Part shown: positions 53,039 through 61,442 of the stretch, in pieces
Layout: every line of letters starts with the position of its first letter
How positions within the stretch are numbered: the first letter of the stretch is position 1
DNA from: Methanosarcina sp. 2.H.T.1A.6
GTDB lineage: Archaea > Halobacteriota > Methanosarcinia > Methanosarcinales > Methanosarcinaceae
Reading direction: 5' to 3'
Assembly: GCF_000979455.1 (NCBI RefSeq)
Contig: NZ_JJOY01000041.1
Location: 1 to 64,000, forward strand
DNA length: 64,000 bases
Program-made: the position numbers and the translations under genes
Notes under the pieces: generated by a model
Database searches by the model: none
What the model saw: only the letters and a program-made list of their open reading frames with translations
Told to the model about the DNA's origin: nothing

Positions 53039-54469
53039 TCAGGATGTGGTGCGGGAAATAAGTTTTAAGAGAATGTTTTTGTCATCGGAGTCTATCCAGC
53101 CGGTGAAATAAAGGACTGCAGCAAAAACCGGGATGGAAGCAGCGCTGAGGATAAGGATATCCATATATGGCCTGAACAGGATAATGAATAGAGATATCAC
53201 GCCTGCTCCTATAAGGGGAGAAACGGCTCCTTTGAGCGGGTTTTCGTGTAAAAGGTTCTTATGAATCCAGAAAATCCCAAAAATCATTGACCCGAATACT
53301 GAAAATACAGTCGCGATAGCAGCACCTACGTAGCCATTTGAAGGGATCAGTATCAGGTTTAAAATTACGTTTAGAAATGCGGCTAATATGGCTGTCTTTG
53401 AGATTATTTGCTGATTCCCGCTCGAAACGCATGTGGAACTGATAAGAACACTTATGAACGTGATAGCTGTTGCCCAGATAAGGATTTGCAGCGCAATTAC
53501 TGATTTCTGATATTCGGGCCCGTAAAAGGTCAGAATGATTTTCTCCGAAGTAAAGGTTACCAGGACTGCAATCAGCAGACCTGCTGCAAAAAGGTACTTA
53601 AAAGTCCTGGCATATGCAAAACTGAATGAATCAAAAGAATCCTTAAAATATTTTGACATCAAAGGAAATGTGGAAGTTGTAAACGCTGTCGGAAGGAAAA
53701 CAAGCGCATCCGTAAGGCGATATGCAGCAGAATAAAACCCGACTTCAGCATCTCCCCGTAAAAAGGAGAGCATAAGGACATCAATCCTGAAATATACAAC
53801 AGTAAAGACCGAGGCGACTGCAATCGGAATAGCTTCTTTTAATAGCTGTTTTATTAAAGAGAGATCAACATCGAAGGATACTTTAACTAATTTTTTTGAG
53901 AAAATGATCATCAATAAATTATGTATAAGGGTGGCTGAAACCGAGGCAAAGATAAAAACATTAAGTGTCGAATGATTTGCAACAGCCAGAAAAATAAAAG
54001 TAAGAAGAAAGACCCTGCTGATCAGGTTGAAAAATAAAGAGTATTCCATTCTCAATTTTGCTTCATATATAGTTCCGTAGGCTCCGGTTCCGCTGATAAG
54101 CAGTCCGAGAGACACTATATACAATGCATTTTTTGTGGAGGGAGGGAAATTTATGATATTTATAATAATAAAAGCTAAGGTTAATGCTACGAACGCAAGG
54201 AAGAATTTTATTATCGTCCCGTTGCCGATCAGTTTCCCTGCTTTTTCGGGATATTTTGCAGCCTCCCTTACAAGTATTTGATGGACTCCCAGGTCAGGGA
54301 TGAAACTGAAAAAATAGATAAAAGCAAAAGCAAAACAATATATTCCGTAGTCCTCGGGGCCCAGGTAACGGGCAATGTATAACATGGCGAAGAAACTGAG
54401 AATGTTTGTTGTTATGCCGTTAAGAAACAAAAACCCGCTATTTCTCGCAAGGTATTTAATAGTCTGCAT
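53039..54469 (-). CDS. oligosaccharide flippase (PST/MATE family)
   Basis: This 476-residue polytopic protein has twelve or more hydrophobic segments. It begins with RNSGFLFLNGITTNILSFFA, then YIARYLGPEDYGIYCFAFAF, both typical of Wzx/RfbX-like polysaccharide exporters (polysaccharide biosynthesis protein). It would flip lipid-linked oligosaccharides across the membrane for glycan or S-layer glycosylation. It is upstream of the ATP-grasp gene and divergent from the glycosyltransferase. Confidence 0.9.
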   Translation of the reverse strand: MQTIKYLARNSGFLFLNGITTNILSFFAMLYIARYLGPEDYGIYCFAFAFIYFFSFIPDLGVHQILVREAAKYPEKAGKLIGNGTIIKFFLAFVALTLAFIIINIINFPPSTKNALYIVSLGLLISGTGAYGTIYEAKLRMEYSLFFNLISRVFLLTFIFLAVANHSTLNVFIFASVSATLIHNLLMIIFSKKLVKVSFDVDLSLIKQLLKEAIPIAVASVFTVVYFRIDVLMLSFLRGDAEVGFYSAAYRLTDALVFLPTAFTTSTFPLMSKYFKDSFDSFSFAYARTFKYLFAAGLLIAVLVTFTSEKIILTFYGPEYQKSVIALQILIWATAITFISVLISSTCVSSGNQQIISKTAILAAFLNVILNLILIPSNGYVGAAIATVFSVFGSMIFGIFWIHKNLLHENPLKGAVSPLIGAGVISLFIILFRPYMDILILSAASIPVFAAVLYFTGWIDSDDKNILLKLISRTTS

Positions 54470-54662
54470 AAAAATATCTATAAGGACAATGTGACAAAGG
54501 AATATAACTTTATTGTTGAACTTATTCTGAAGCCATTATTAAAGTGTGCACAAAAGAATACATCTTCCGGAATAAAATTCGTTGGAAACTGGTGAAACTC
54601 CTTAATACGGCAACTATATATCCTTGCAAATTTCTTTAGTTGTTGGGGAGAGTGAATTATTT

Positions 54663-55553
54663 GTGTATGTTTTGATAACGCCTGTTAAGGATGAAGAAAA
54701 GAATCTTCATGAGGTAATCGAGTCCGTAATTTCCCAGACTGTAAAACCTGTTCTCTGGTTGATTATTGATGATGGAAGTACTGACAATTCTCCAAAAATA
54801 ATACACAGCTTTGTGTCCAAACATGCCTGGATAAAAACTATACGTTTGCCGCCTCATCCGAGAGACATAATTTTTCACGTATCTTATGTATATAAATCCG
54901 GATTTGATTTTATTGTAAAATATTGCGGCAGACATAAAATCCGATATAGTTTTATTGCTTCAATGGATGCGGATACAGTACTGGAAAAAGAATACTTTGA
55001 AAAGATATTGCATAAATTTGAATCCAGCAATAAGTTAGGTATTGCAAGTGGAGGACTATACCATGAAATTGATGGAAAATTAAAGCTGTCCGGACAGGCT
55101 GAAAACTTCCCATCAGGCACCGGAAGAGTCTGGTCAAAAGAATGCTTTTTTGATACTGACGGTTTTTCATTAGAACCTTCTGCGGATTCAATCTCAAATA
55201 TAAAAGCCATAATGAGGGGCTGGCAGATTCAAAGATTTAACGAAATACAGATGGTAGAAAAAAGATTAACAGGCAGTGCAGAAGGTTTGTGGAAGGGATA
55301 CAAATACAACGGATACATGGCTTACTATCTAAATAAAAATCCAATCTTAATATTACTGAATGTGTTTAACTACACCCTGAAAAAACCACACTATACCGGA
55401 ATAGCCTTTTTACTGGGATATATAAGGCCCTTTATTAAACGCGAAGAAAGAATAAAAGACAGGGAAATCCGGGAATATTACTGGACTTCGAGGTTAGTCG
55501 AATACAAGAATTTAGTAATTGGCAGACTCAAATCCCTGGTTTCCACAACTTAA
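54663..55553 (+). CDS. glycosyltransferase family 2
   Basis: This GT2/GT-A enzyme has YVLITPVKDEEKNLHEVIESV at the start, the first aspartate motif IDDGSTDNS (about residues 37-45) and the metal-binding DADTVLE (about 102-108). The likely start is the GTG at 54663 after GGGGAG (297 residues); the frame is open upstream to a TTG at 54624. The enzyme lacks obvious membrane helices except a weak one near the C-terminus. It probably adds a sugar in the surface polysaccharide pathway served by the divergent flippase. Confidence 0.88.
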   Translation: MYVLITPVKDEEKNLHEVIESVISQTVKPVLWLIIDDGSTDNSPKIIHSFVSKHAWIKTIRLPPHPRDIIFHVSYVYKSGFDFIVKYCGRHKIRYSFIASMDADTVLEKEYFEKILHKFESSNKLGIASGGLYHEIDGKLKLSGQAENFPSGTGRVWSKECFFDTDGFSLEPSADSISNIKAIMRGWQIQRFNEIQMVEKRLTGSAEGLWKGYKYNGYMAYYLNKNPILILLNVFNYTLKKPHYTGIAFLLGYIRPFIKREERIKDREIREYYWTSRLVEYKNLVIGRLKSLVSTT

Positions 55554-55608
55554 TAATACTTTTTTTCGGAAGAATTTCCGTTAAAAACGAGATTTTAAAA
55601 TATTTTCT

Positions 55609-55778
55609 TCAAGCTCCAACTGATGGAATTTTGGAACTTATAAACTTGTTTTCTTCAAGAATCGTAAGCCCTTTTTCGGCCTTCAGTCCGGCTACTGTTT
55701 CGTTTCTCAAAATAGGAATTTGCAGTTCTGCATCAGTGTCTTTTAAAAATTCAGAGACGTAGGGTAGAGGATTAACAT
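55609..55778 (-). pseudogene. N-terminal fragment of an ATP-grasp paralogue
   Basis: Its frame PYVSEFLKDTDAELQIPILR, then NETVAGLKAEKGLTILEE matches the start of the ATP-grasp protein at 52929 (PYVSEFLKDTAAEMQIPVLK). The original ATG is at 55776-55778, but a short deletion shifts the frame within six codons. Similarity ends after about 50 residues. Even the bases before the ATG are alike (GGTTCGAAAA against GGTTAGAAAA). Confidence 0.8.
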
Positions 55779-55880
55779 TTTTCGAACCTTTCCTATGGTT
55801 GTCCATATAATAATGAGAATTGTTCAACCAATCAAGAATAAATTTAACTCGATATTAGCTCCATAGTATGGAGTGAAAAT

Positions 55881-56243
55881 ATGAAAATCCTGAAAACCCT
55901 CTCCCGCCTCTACATTCCCGACCTAAATCCAGCCCTCGAATTCTACGAAGAACTACTTGGCACCCCCGCAACCATGCGTTTTAAGATCCCTCAAATCGGC
56001 CTGGAACTGGCTCAGGTAGGAGACATTTTGCTAATAGCCGGCTCGGATGAAGCTCTGAAACCTTTCAGAAGCACGCAGGCTACATTTCTTGTTGATTCCC
56101 TCGATGATTCCAGGGCTTATCTGGAAGAAAAAGGAGCAGAAATTATCCGGGGGCCGGTGAAGGTTCCGACCGGCAGGAATATGACAGTAAGACATCCGGA
56201 CGGGGCGGTAGTAGAGTATGTGGAACACTCAAAATCCCCGTGA
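55881..56243 (+). CDS. VOC (glyoxalase/bleomycin-resistance) family protein
   Basis: This 120-residue single-domain protein starts MKILKTLSRLYIPDLNPALE with FYEELLG, followed by strands and the closing GRNMTVRHPDGAVVEYVEH, the usual VOC layout. His/Glu metal ligands are only partly apparent (final Glu in VVEYVEH). Substrate unknown. Monocistronic, with no strong ribosome site. Confidence 0.85.
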   Translation: MKILKTLSRLYIPDLNPALEFYEELLGTPATMRFKIPQIGLELAQVGDILLIAGSDEALKPFRSTQATFLVDSLDDSRAYLEEKGAEIIRGPVKVPTGRNMTVRHPDGAVVEYVEHSKSP

Positions 56244-56443
56244 AAGAAGTTCGATCAATTCAAGCGGCAAAATCTGTAAAATCGCTGTTTAAAGTTTAAA
56301 AATTGATTTCTATTGTAGTGGGAGGAAAACTTCCTGCCGTTAAAATTGACCTGTTTATATATAATAACCCATATGATTTTATTTTAAGCTCCCAGTAACT
56401 TTACTATAGTTTACTGATGGAGACTCCTTGAAGGGGATAGTAT

Positions 56444-57370
56444 ATGAACAGTAATGTCAAAAATCTACGTTTTCCGCCTCTGCCCATTGAAGAATGGGAA
56501 GATACGAAGAACACGCTGCACCTGTTTCTGCAGATCGTGGGGAAAATAAGGCTCGGGTTGTTTCCGAAAAAGAACCACTGGTGGCACGTGCCTTTTTATG
56601 TCTCGGTGCGCGGGCTTACGACCGGGCCAATTCCTTACAGGGGCATAACTTTTGAGATGGAGTTTGATTTCAAGAACCATGTTTTAAGGATCGAAACAAA
56701 TGAGTGGGCTTCCAGGACCATTCCCCTGAAGGGACTTTCCGTGGCTGAGTTTTATGAAAATGTGTTTTCATGCCTGAAAGACCTCGGGATTACTGCAGAG
56801 ATCAGGGCGGTCCCTTATGACGTACCTGCCATAAGCACCAAGCCTTTTGCAACGGATGAAACGCATGCGACATATGATGAAGAGTATGTGAAGAGGTTCT
56901 GGCAGGTCCTTGTACAGGTCGATTCGATCTTTCAGGTTTTCAGGGGCCGGTTTATAGGGAAAAGTTCTCCTGTGGCTTTCTTCTGGCACCACGTTGACCT
57001 CTCTCTTTCCCGGTTTTCGGGTAGAGCTGTCCCTGTGAGAGAGGGAGCAGGTGTAGTTGAACGTGAATCTTCTTCGCATGAGATAATCGGCTTCGGATTC
57101 TGGGCAGGGGACCCGAATGTAAGGGAGCCGGCTTTTTACGCTTTTATGCACCCGCAGCCCGAAGGGCTTATGGACGAGCCGCTGAGCCCTAAAGAAGCTT
57201 TTTGGAGTCCTGAATCCGGGCTTGCCCTTCTCATGTATAACAGCATCAGGGAAGCGGAGGCTCCTGAGCAGAAGGTGCTGGATTTCCTGGAAAGCGTGTA
57301 TCAGGCAGGGGCAAAAAAGGCTAACTGGGATATAGAGGCTTTCAGGCTCCCTTCATATGAAAAAACTTGA
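56444..57370 (+). CDS. DUF5996 family protein
   Basis: This 308-residue soluble protein matches the DUF5996 pattern: LPIEEWEDTKNTLHLFLQIV (residues 13-32), KNHWWHVPFYVSVRGLTTGP (about 43-62), FWHHVDLSLSRFSGR (about 185-199) and GFGFWAGDPN (about 222-231). No function is known. The DNA is more GC-rich than its flanks and the gene is well preserved. A short frame starts within its last five codons. Confidence 0.85.
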   Translation: MNSNVKNLRFPPLPIEEWEDTKNTLHLFLQIVGKIRLGLFPKKNHWWHVPFYVSVRGLTTGPIPYRGITFEMEFDFKNHVLRIETNEWASRTIPLKGLSVAEFYENVFSCLKDLGITAEIRAVPYDVPAISTKPFATDETHATYDEEYVKRFWQVLVQVDSIFQVFRGRFIGKSSPVAFFWHHVDLSLSRFSGRAVPVREGAGVVERESSSHEIIGFGFWAGDPNVREPAFYAFMHPQPEGLMDEPLSPKEAFWSPESGLALLMYNSIREAEAPEQKVLDFLESVYQAGAKKANWDIEAFRLPSYEKT

Positions 57371-57500
57371 AAAGCACCTTAATGAGCGACCTAAAGAGCT
57401 GCCTGATATACTTGAAAGGTGGAAAGAACTGAAACCTGAGTTAAAAATTAAAGAGTTTCCAGGCTTTTTGCCGGATTATCTCTTCAGTTTTTTCCCTTAA
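57357..57500 (+). CDS. possible 47-residue protein overlapping the DUF5996 end
   Basis: An ATG at 57357 overlaps the end of the DUF5996 gene by 14 bp in another frame. The product, MKKLEKHLNERPKELPDILE, then WKELKPELKIKEF and a Phe-rich end, is Lys/Glu-rich and protein-like. Translation could be coupled to DUF5996. No homologue recognised; could be chance. Confidence 0.35.
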   Translation: MKKLEKHLNERPKELPDILERWKELKPELKIKEFPGFLPDYLFSFFP

Positions 57501-57646
57501 CTTCTCTTTAGTTTCCTTTTTCTATTGACTTTTTGTTTAAGAAAAACCAAATCCTAAAAGTAGCCGCAAAGAGAGTGGCAAAAAACCTGAAGGTTAAGAA
57601 GGTCATAAAGTAACGACTCTTGAAATGGTTAGTATCCTTGCTCCTT

Positions 57647-60466
57647 TTACGCTGCTGTAAACCTTATAGTGAATTCCGTTCCGTTGTCTATTTTCAGTTC
57701 AAATCCACCTTCTAACTGGTCTACAAGGGTAGTTACCAGTTGTATGCCAAGACCTTCGGAATTTTCCAGATCAAAACTTTCAGGCATACCTATTCCGTTA
57801 TCTGATATTGTCAGAATAAAACTGGTGCCCTTTAAGCCCTCATTATTGCTTCCTGCTCTATTGTCTTTGCTTTCCTGGGAGTCTTCTCTACAAAGTTTGA
57901 TTTGAATTATCCCATTATCTCTGTCGGCAAATGCATGTTTGAGAGAGTTTGAAACAAGTTCGTTGATGATTATACCTAATGGGACTGCAGTATCCATATC
58001 AAGGAAAATGTTTTCTTCCAGATTCATATTTAAGCTTGTACTGGCATTTCCAAGCCTGTATGTCTGGAAAAGATTCTTAGTGAGTTCCTCAACATATGAC
58101 GAAAAGTTCAGTGTATCGAGCCCTCCACCTTTGTACAGTTCCTCATGGATAAGAGCCATTGATATTACTCTGTCCTGACTTTCCCTGAAGGCTTCCAGGA
58201 CTTCCAAACCCTTTACACATTCTCTGTTGTTGAATTTTTCAGCCTGGAGATCCAGCAGGGAGGAGATTACCTGCAGGTTATTCTTGATCCGATGGTGAAT
58301 TTCTTTTTTACGGGCAGTTTCGATATTCGAAAGGAACTTTTCTGTCTCTTTTCTTTCGGTCACATCATAAATCGTACCCTGATAGAATTCCGGCTTTCCA
58401 TCCTTTCCCTGAATTTTCTGGTAGATTTCATTAACCCATCTGATTCTTCCATCCCTGTGCTTTATACGAAATTCGGTTTCTTCGTAACCAATGGATTGAG
58501 AACTTTGAATCTTTTCCTCTTCTTTGAGAACGAAAGACAGGTCTTCCGGATGGATTATGTCTTTCCACTTAATCCAGGACATAAACTCTTCTTCGCTATA
58601 CCCGGTGATCTCTTCAACAGCACCATGCAGAAATAGAGGAACAAAGTTTTCATCAAGCTGGAAAGCAATCCCATGGAAATTCTGTATGAAAGAGCGGTAT
58701 TTCCTCTCACTCGCTTCAACGTTTTTTATTGCAAGTTTCCATTCCGTAATATTTTTAATAACTCCTATGGCTCTGTATACCTTTCCGTCGTCACTTTTTA
58801 GCCAGACTCCATAGTTTTCGGCATAGAGGTAGTTGCCATCTTTTTTTCTGAACCTGAATTCTACCTGAAATTTTTTATCTTCCTCAAAAGACTTCATCAG
58901 GTTCTCAAGCAGTTCCATCCTGTCTTCAGGATGCACATGTTCTATCCAAACCGATTTATCTAAATTCTCTAACTCTTCCGGATCGTACCCTGTTACTTCC
59001 CGTATAGCTCCTGCCCAGCTGACTTCATGTGTTTCGAGATCGAAATCGAATATAACCTGCCCGGTCTGTTCGGCTGCTGTACGATATCGTTCTTCACTTT
59101 CTTGAAGTTTTTTACTGGCAAGTTTTTTCTCTGAAATATCTTTCAGTACTCCTATAGTCCCGTAAGGCTGACCCTCATAATCCGTAAGCCAGACTCCATT
59201 ATTTTCTATATAAATGCAAGTTCCATCTTTTTTTCTCAACCTTAATTCTTCCTTAAATCTGCCTCCGGTATTTCTCACACTCTGAAATTTCTCATCCCCT
59301 CGATTCATATCTGTGGGATGGATATTTTTAATCCAGACTTCCTTGCCAAGCTTATGGATTTCTTCAAAACTATACCCTGTAACTTCTTCTATGGCACCTG
59401 CCCAGCTGCTCTTATCTGTTCTTAAATCGTACTCATATACCACCTGTCCTGTCTGCTCTGTGGCAATCCTGTATCTTTCCTCGTTTTTCCGAAGTTTTTC
59501 TTCTGCTATTTTACTTTTGGTTATATCTCTAGCAATAACCGAGATATCGGTCAGCTTTCCGGATGCATCAAAAACCGGAGAAATAGTTAGTGAGACATTT
59601 ATTATCCTACCATCCTTTCTTAACCGTAGAGTCTCATAATTGTGGATTTTATCTCCCTGTTTAATCAGTTCAGCCAATTCTTCTGTTTCTTCAACTAATA
59701 TGGATGGCTCCAGAATGGATATGGGCTTTCCCAGAACTTCTCCAGATGAATAACCATAAATTTGCTCTGCACCTTTATTCCAGCTGGTAATGATGCCATC
59801 AAGGGATTTGATTATAATGGCATCGTTCGAATATTCCACAATATTCGCCAGATTCTGAATTTTCTCTTCTGCTTTCTTGCGCCTGGAGCTTTCTATCTGT
59901 TCCCATTTTCCTTCCCTTTTGATCAAAGCAAATTGGTGGTTGATGACCACATCGATGATCTCAGCTACGTTGCACCAGTCGAGAGGATATGTACAGAGAG
60001 CAATCATCCGGTAATTGCCAATGACATCGTTTACCTGTTCCTCATAATCATCAAAATCACTCCAATCCTTTTTTTTCAGCCGGAAAGAATTTCCCAACCT
60101 CAGACCGTCATAGCCATTAGTCAGGGCCTGGTTGAGTTTTTCAACCCAGCCATTTAAGACTCTCTCCGAATCGAAATTGCCCTCTTTTAAATACCAGTAA
60201 GTGTAGGGAAAAATTTCTATTTGCCCTCGCTCCAGATAAACATCAAAATCAGGAACAGCCCTTCTAAGGGCTTCTTTTGCCTCTTCTACTTCCGAGGGTT
60301 GTGATACGATCCACATACAAAATTCGTTATTTTCCAGCCCGGCCTTGAAATATGGGGCCAGTGTGTCCACCAAATCTTCTTTTGTCTGGTAAAATTGACA
60401 GAAATGGGTTCCCCAGGACACGTCTCCAATAATATCAATGCCAGATTTTCTCAGGCTTTCTCTCAT
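57647..60466 (-). CDS. MEDS / multi-PAS sensor histidine kinase (HisKA_2)
   Basis: This 939-residue soluble kinase starts with a MEDS domain (about residues 15-185; GDVSWGTHFCQFYQTKEDL is the hallmark of methanogen/DcmR sensory domains), followed by four PAS/PAC units (about 205-325, 326-450, 455-575, 580-705), each with a D-x-T/S end, then a HisKA_2 dimerisation domain with KEIHHRIKNNLQVISSLLDL (about 717-736; phosphoacceptor His), and a HATPase domain with NELVSNSLKHAF, DNGIGMP and LGIQLV (about 820-935). It has no membrane helix. MEDS domains are proposed to sense hydrocarbon-derived or methyl substrates. The start fits MRESLRKSGIDIIGD. Confidence 0.93.
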   Translation of the reverse strand: MRESLRKSGIDIIGDVSWGTHFCQFYQTKEDLVDTLAPYFKAGLENNEFCMWIVSQPSEVEEAKEALRRAVPDFDVYLERGQIEIFPYTYWYLKEGNFDSERVLNGWVEKLNQALTNGYDGLRLGNSFRLKKKDWSDFDDYEEQVNDVIGNYRMIALCTYPLDWCNVAEIIDVVINHQFALIKREGKWEQIESSRRKKAEEKIQNLANIVEYSNDAIIIKSLDGIITSWNKGAEQIYGYSSGEVLGKPISILEPSILVEETEELAELIKQGDKIHNYETLRLRKDGRIINVSLTISPVFDASGKLTDISVIARDITKSKIAEEKLRKNEERYRIATEQTGQVVYEYDLRTDKSSWAGAIEEVTGYSFEEIHKLGKEVWIKNIHPTDMNRGDEKFQSVRNTGGRFKEELRLRKKDGTCIYIENNGVWLTDYEGQPYGTIGVLKDISEKKLASKKLQESEERYRTAAEQTGQVIFDFDLETHEVSWAGAIREVTGYDPEELENLDKSVWIEHVHPEDRMELLENLMKSFEEDKKFQVEFRFRKKDGNYLYAENYGVWLKSDDGKVYRAIGVIKNITEWKLAIKNVEASERKYRSFIQNFHGIAFQLDENFVPLFLHGAVEEITGYSEEEFMSWIKWKDIIHPEDLSFVLKEEEKIQSSQSIGYEETEFRIKHRDGRIRWVNEIYQKIQGKDGKPEFYQGTIYDVTERKETEKFLSNIETARKKEIHHRIKNNLQVISSLLDLQAEKFNNRECVKGLEVLEAFRESQDRVISMALIHEELYKGGGLDTLNFSSYVEELTKNLFQTYRLGNASTSLNMNLEENIFLDMDTAVPLGIIINELVSNSLKHAFADRDNGIIQIKLCREDSQESKDNRAGSNNEGLKGTSFILTISDNGIGMPESFDLENSEGLGIQLVTTLVDQLEGGFELKIDNGTEFTIRFTAA

Positions 60467-60902
60467 TTTACACCTTCTCCGACTTGAGGATGTAAAGGCA
60501 AAAATTTCGTTTTCTCATGGTATGTGTGCCCTGCCTCCCCTCTCCACGTTTCACAATTTCGGCTCTTCGCTGTTTTGGGTTTTGGGAGTCAGTTACCGAA
60601 AACCGTAAGCATAAGAATCTCTCTACTTTTTTCCAAACACGGGTGGAGTGTGCTTGTTTTTTCAGATTTGATCAACGACTCACCCTCCCGATCCTATTTT
60701 GTATATTATAGTTCTCGCAATAAAAAACAACACTTCATAAACTGAACAAAGTGCATTCAGTTTATGTTTAAAGTGTATTTCGTAAGTTTACTCTTTTAAC
60801 ATATAATAGTTCATTCATAAGATTAGAAGTTACGCACTTGTGATGAAAAAACAAGCACGTGAAACCTTACCAAGAACATTATTAGTTAGACTCTTTGGTG
60901 TC
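60467..60902. other. intergenic region
   Basis: This holds the promoter of the MEDS kinase, a terminator-like hairpin at 60736-60766 and no gene with a ribosome site. Confidence 0.45.
60736..60766 (-). terminator. perfect 11-bp hairpin with downstream U-tract (minus strand)
   Basis: CATAAACTGAA (60736-60746) and TTCAGTTTATG (60756-60766) pair fully around a 9-nt loop. On the minus strand it is followed within about 8 bases by GTTGTTTTTTATT, fitting a terminator for the small gene at 60903. Confidence 0.65.
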
Positions 60903-61088
60903 TCATGCAACTGGTTTTTGGTTCAACTGCGTAAGTCCTAAAGATTTTAATGAGCCGATCCCAAAATTCAAAATTTGCTTCTTTGGATCTAGTATTTTAA
61001 GTGACCAATCGAGCTTACGATCATGAAAACAATCCTGAATAATTATGATGATAAGAATAAAAATGGATTTTTGGATCAGCTCAATCAT
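60903..61088 (-). CDS. 61-residue putative membrane protein
   Basis: AGAGGTGA lies six bases before the ATG at 61088, a good ribosome site, with TTATAT further upstream. The product starts MIELIQKSIFILIIIIIQDC, a short membrane helix, and continues with a basic soluble tail (DWSLKILDPKKQI). A terminator-like hairpin lies about 140 bp downstream. No family recognised. The ribosome site and terminator make it a likely real gene. Confidence 0.5.
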   Translation of the reverse strand: MIELIQKSIFILIIIIIQDCFHDRKLDWSLKILDPKKQILNFGIGSLKSLGLTQLNQKPVA

Positions 61089-61254
61089 TTATAGTCACCT
61101 CTGCATATAACGCAACATTCTTATACCTGGTATATGGCAACTACCCAACGCACCAAAAAACAGCCTATTGATGTTGATTTGGAGTTTTCAAAAACATGTA
61201 ATTGCCAACTCCTGCAAAACTGAAAAACATAATAAATAGACAACAAGTAAAGAG

Positions 61255-61280
61255 AATGGGCTCCCAAAAATTTGCCCATT
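61255..61280 (-). terminator. 7-bp hairpin after the CheB/CheR gene
   Basis: AATGGGC (61255-61261) and GCCCATT (61274-61280) can pair around a 12-nt loop, followed on the minus strand by CTCTTTACTTG. It lies just after the second stop codon at 61296. Confidence 0.4.
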
Positions 61281-61295
61281 AAATCTTAACTTGAT

Positions 61296-61442
61296 CTAAT
61301 GCACCCGCAGCTCGTGGGGTACCTGTTTCGCCATCTTCAAAGACAGCGAATCCAGATTTTCCGGCACCTGAGTTGTTTTTATTAGGGCTATCTCCTCCAC
61401 TCTCTTGTGAAGGTCAGCCACCGGCCCGAACAGGTCCCTTTT
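61296..61442 (-). pseudogene. in-frame 48-codon extension after the CheB/CheR stop
   Basis: Directly after the TAA the same frame continues for 48 codons without interruption to a TAG. It encodes KRDLFGPVADLHKRVEEIAL, then PENLDSLSLKMAKQVPHEL and RVH, with the same GC-rich codon use as the gene. This looks like an original C-terminus cut off by a nonsense change. Confidence 0.5.
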
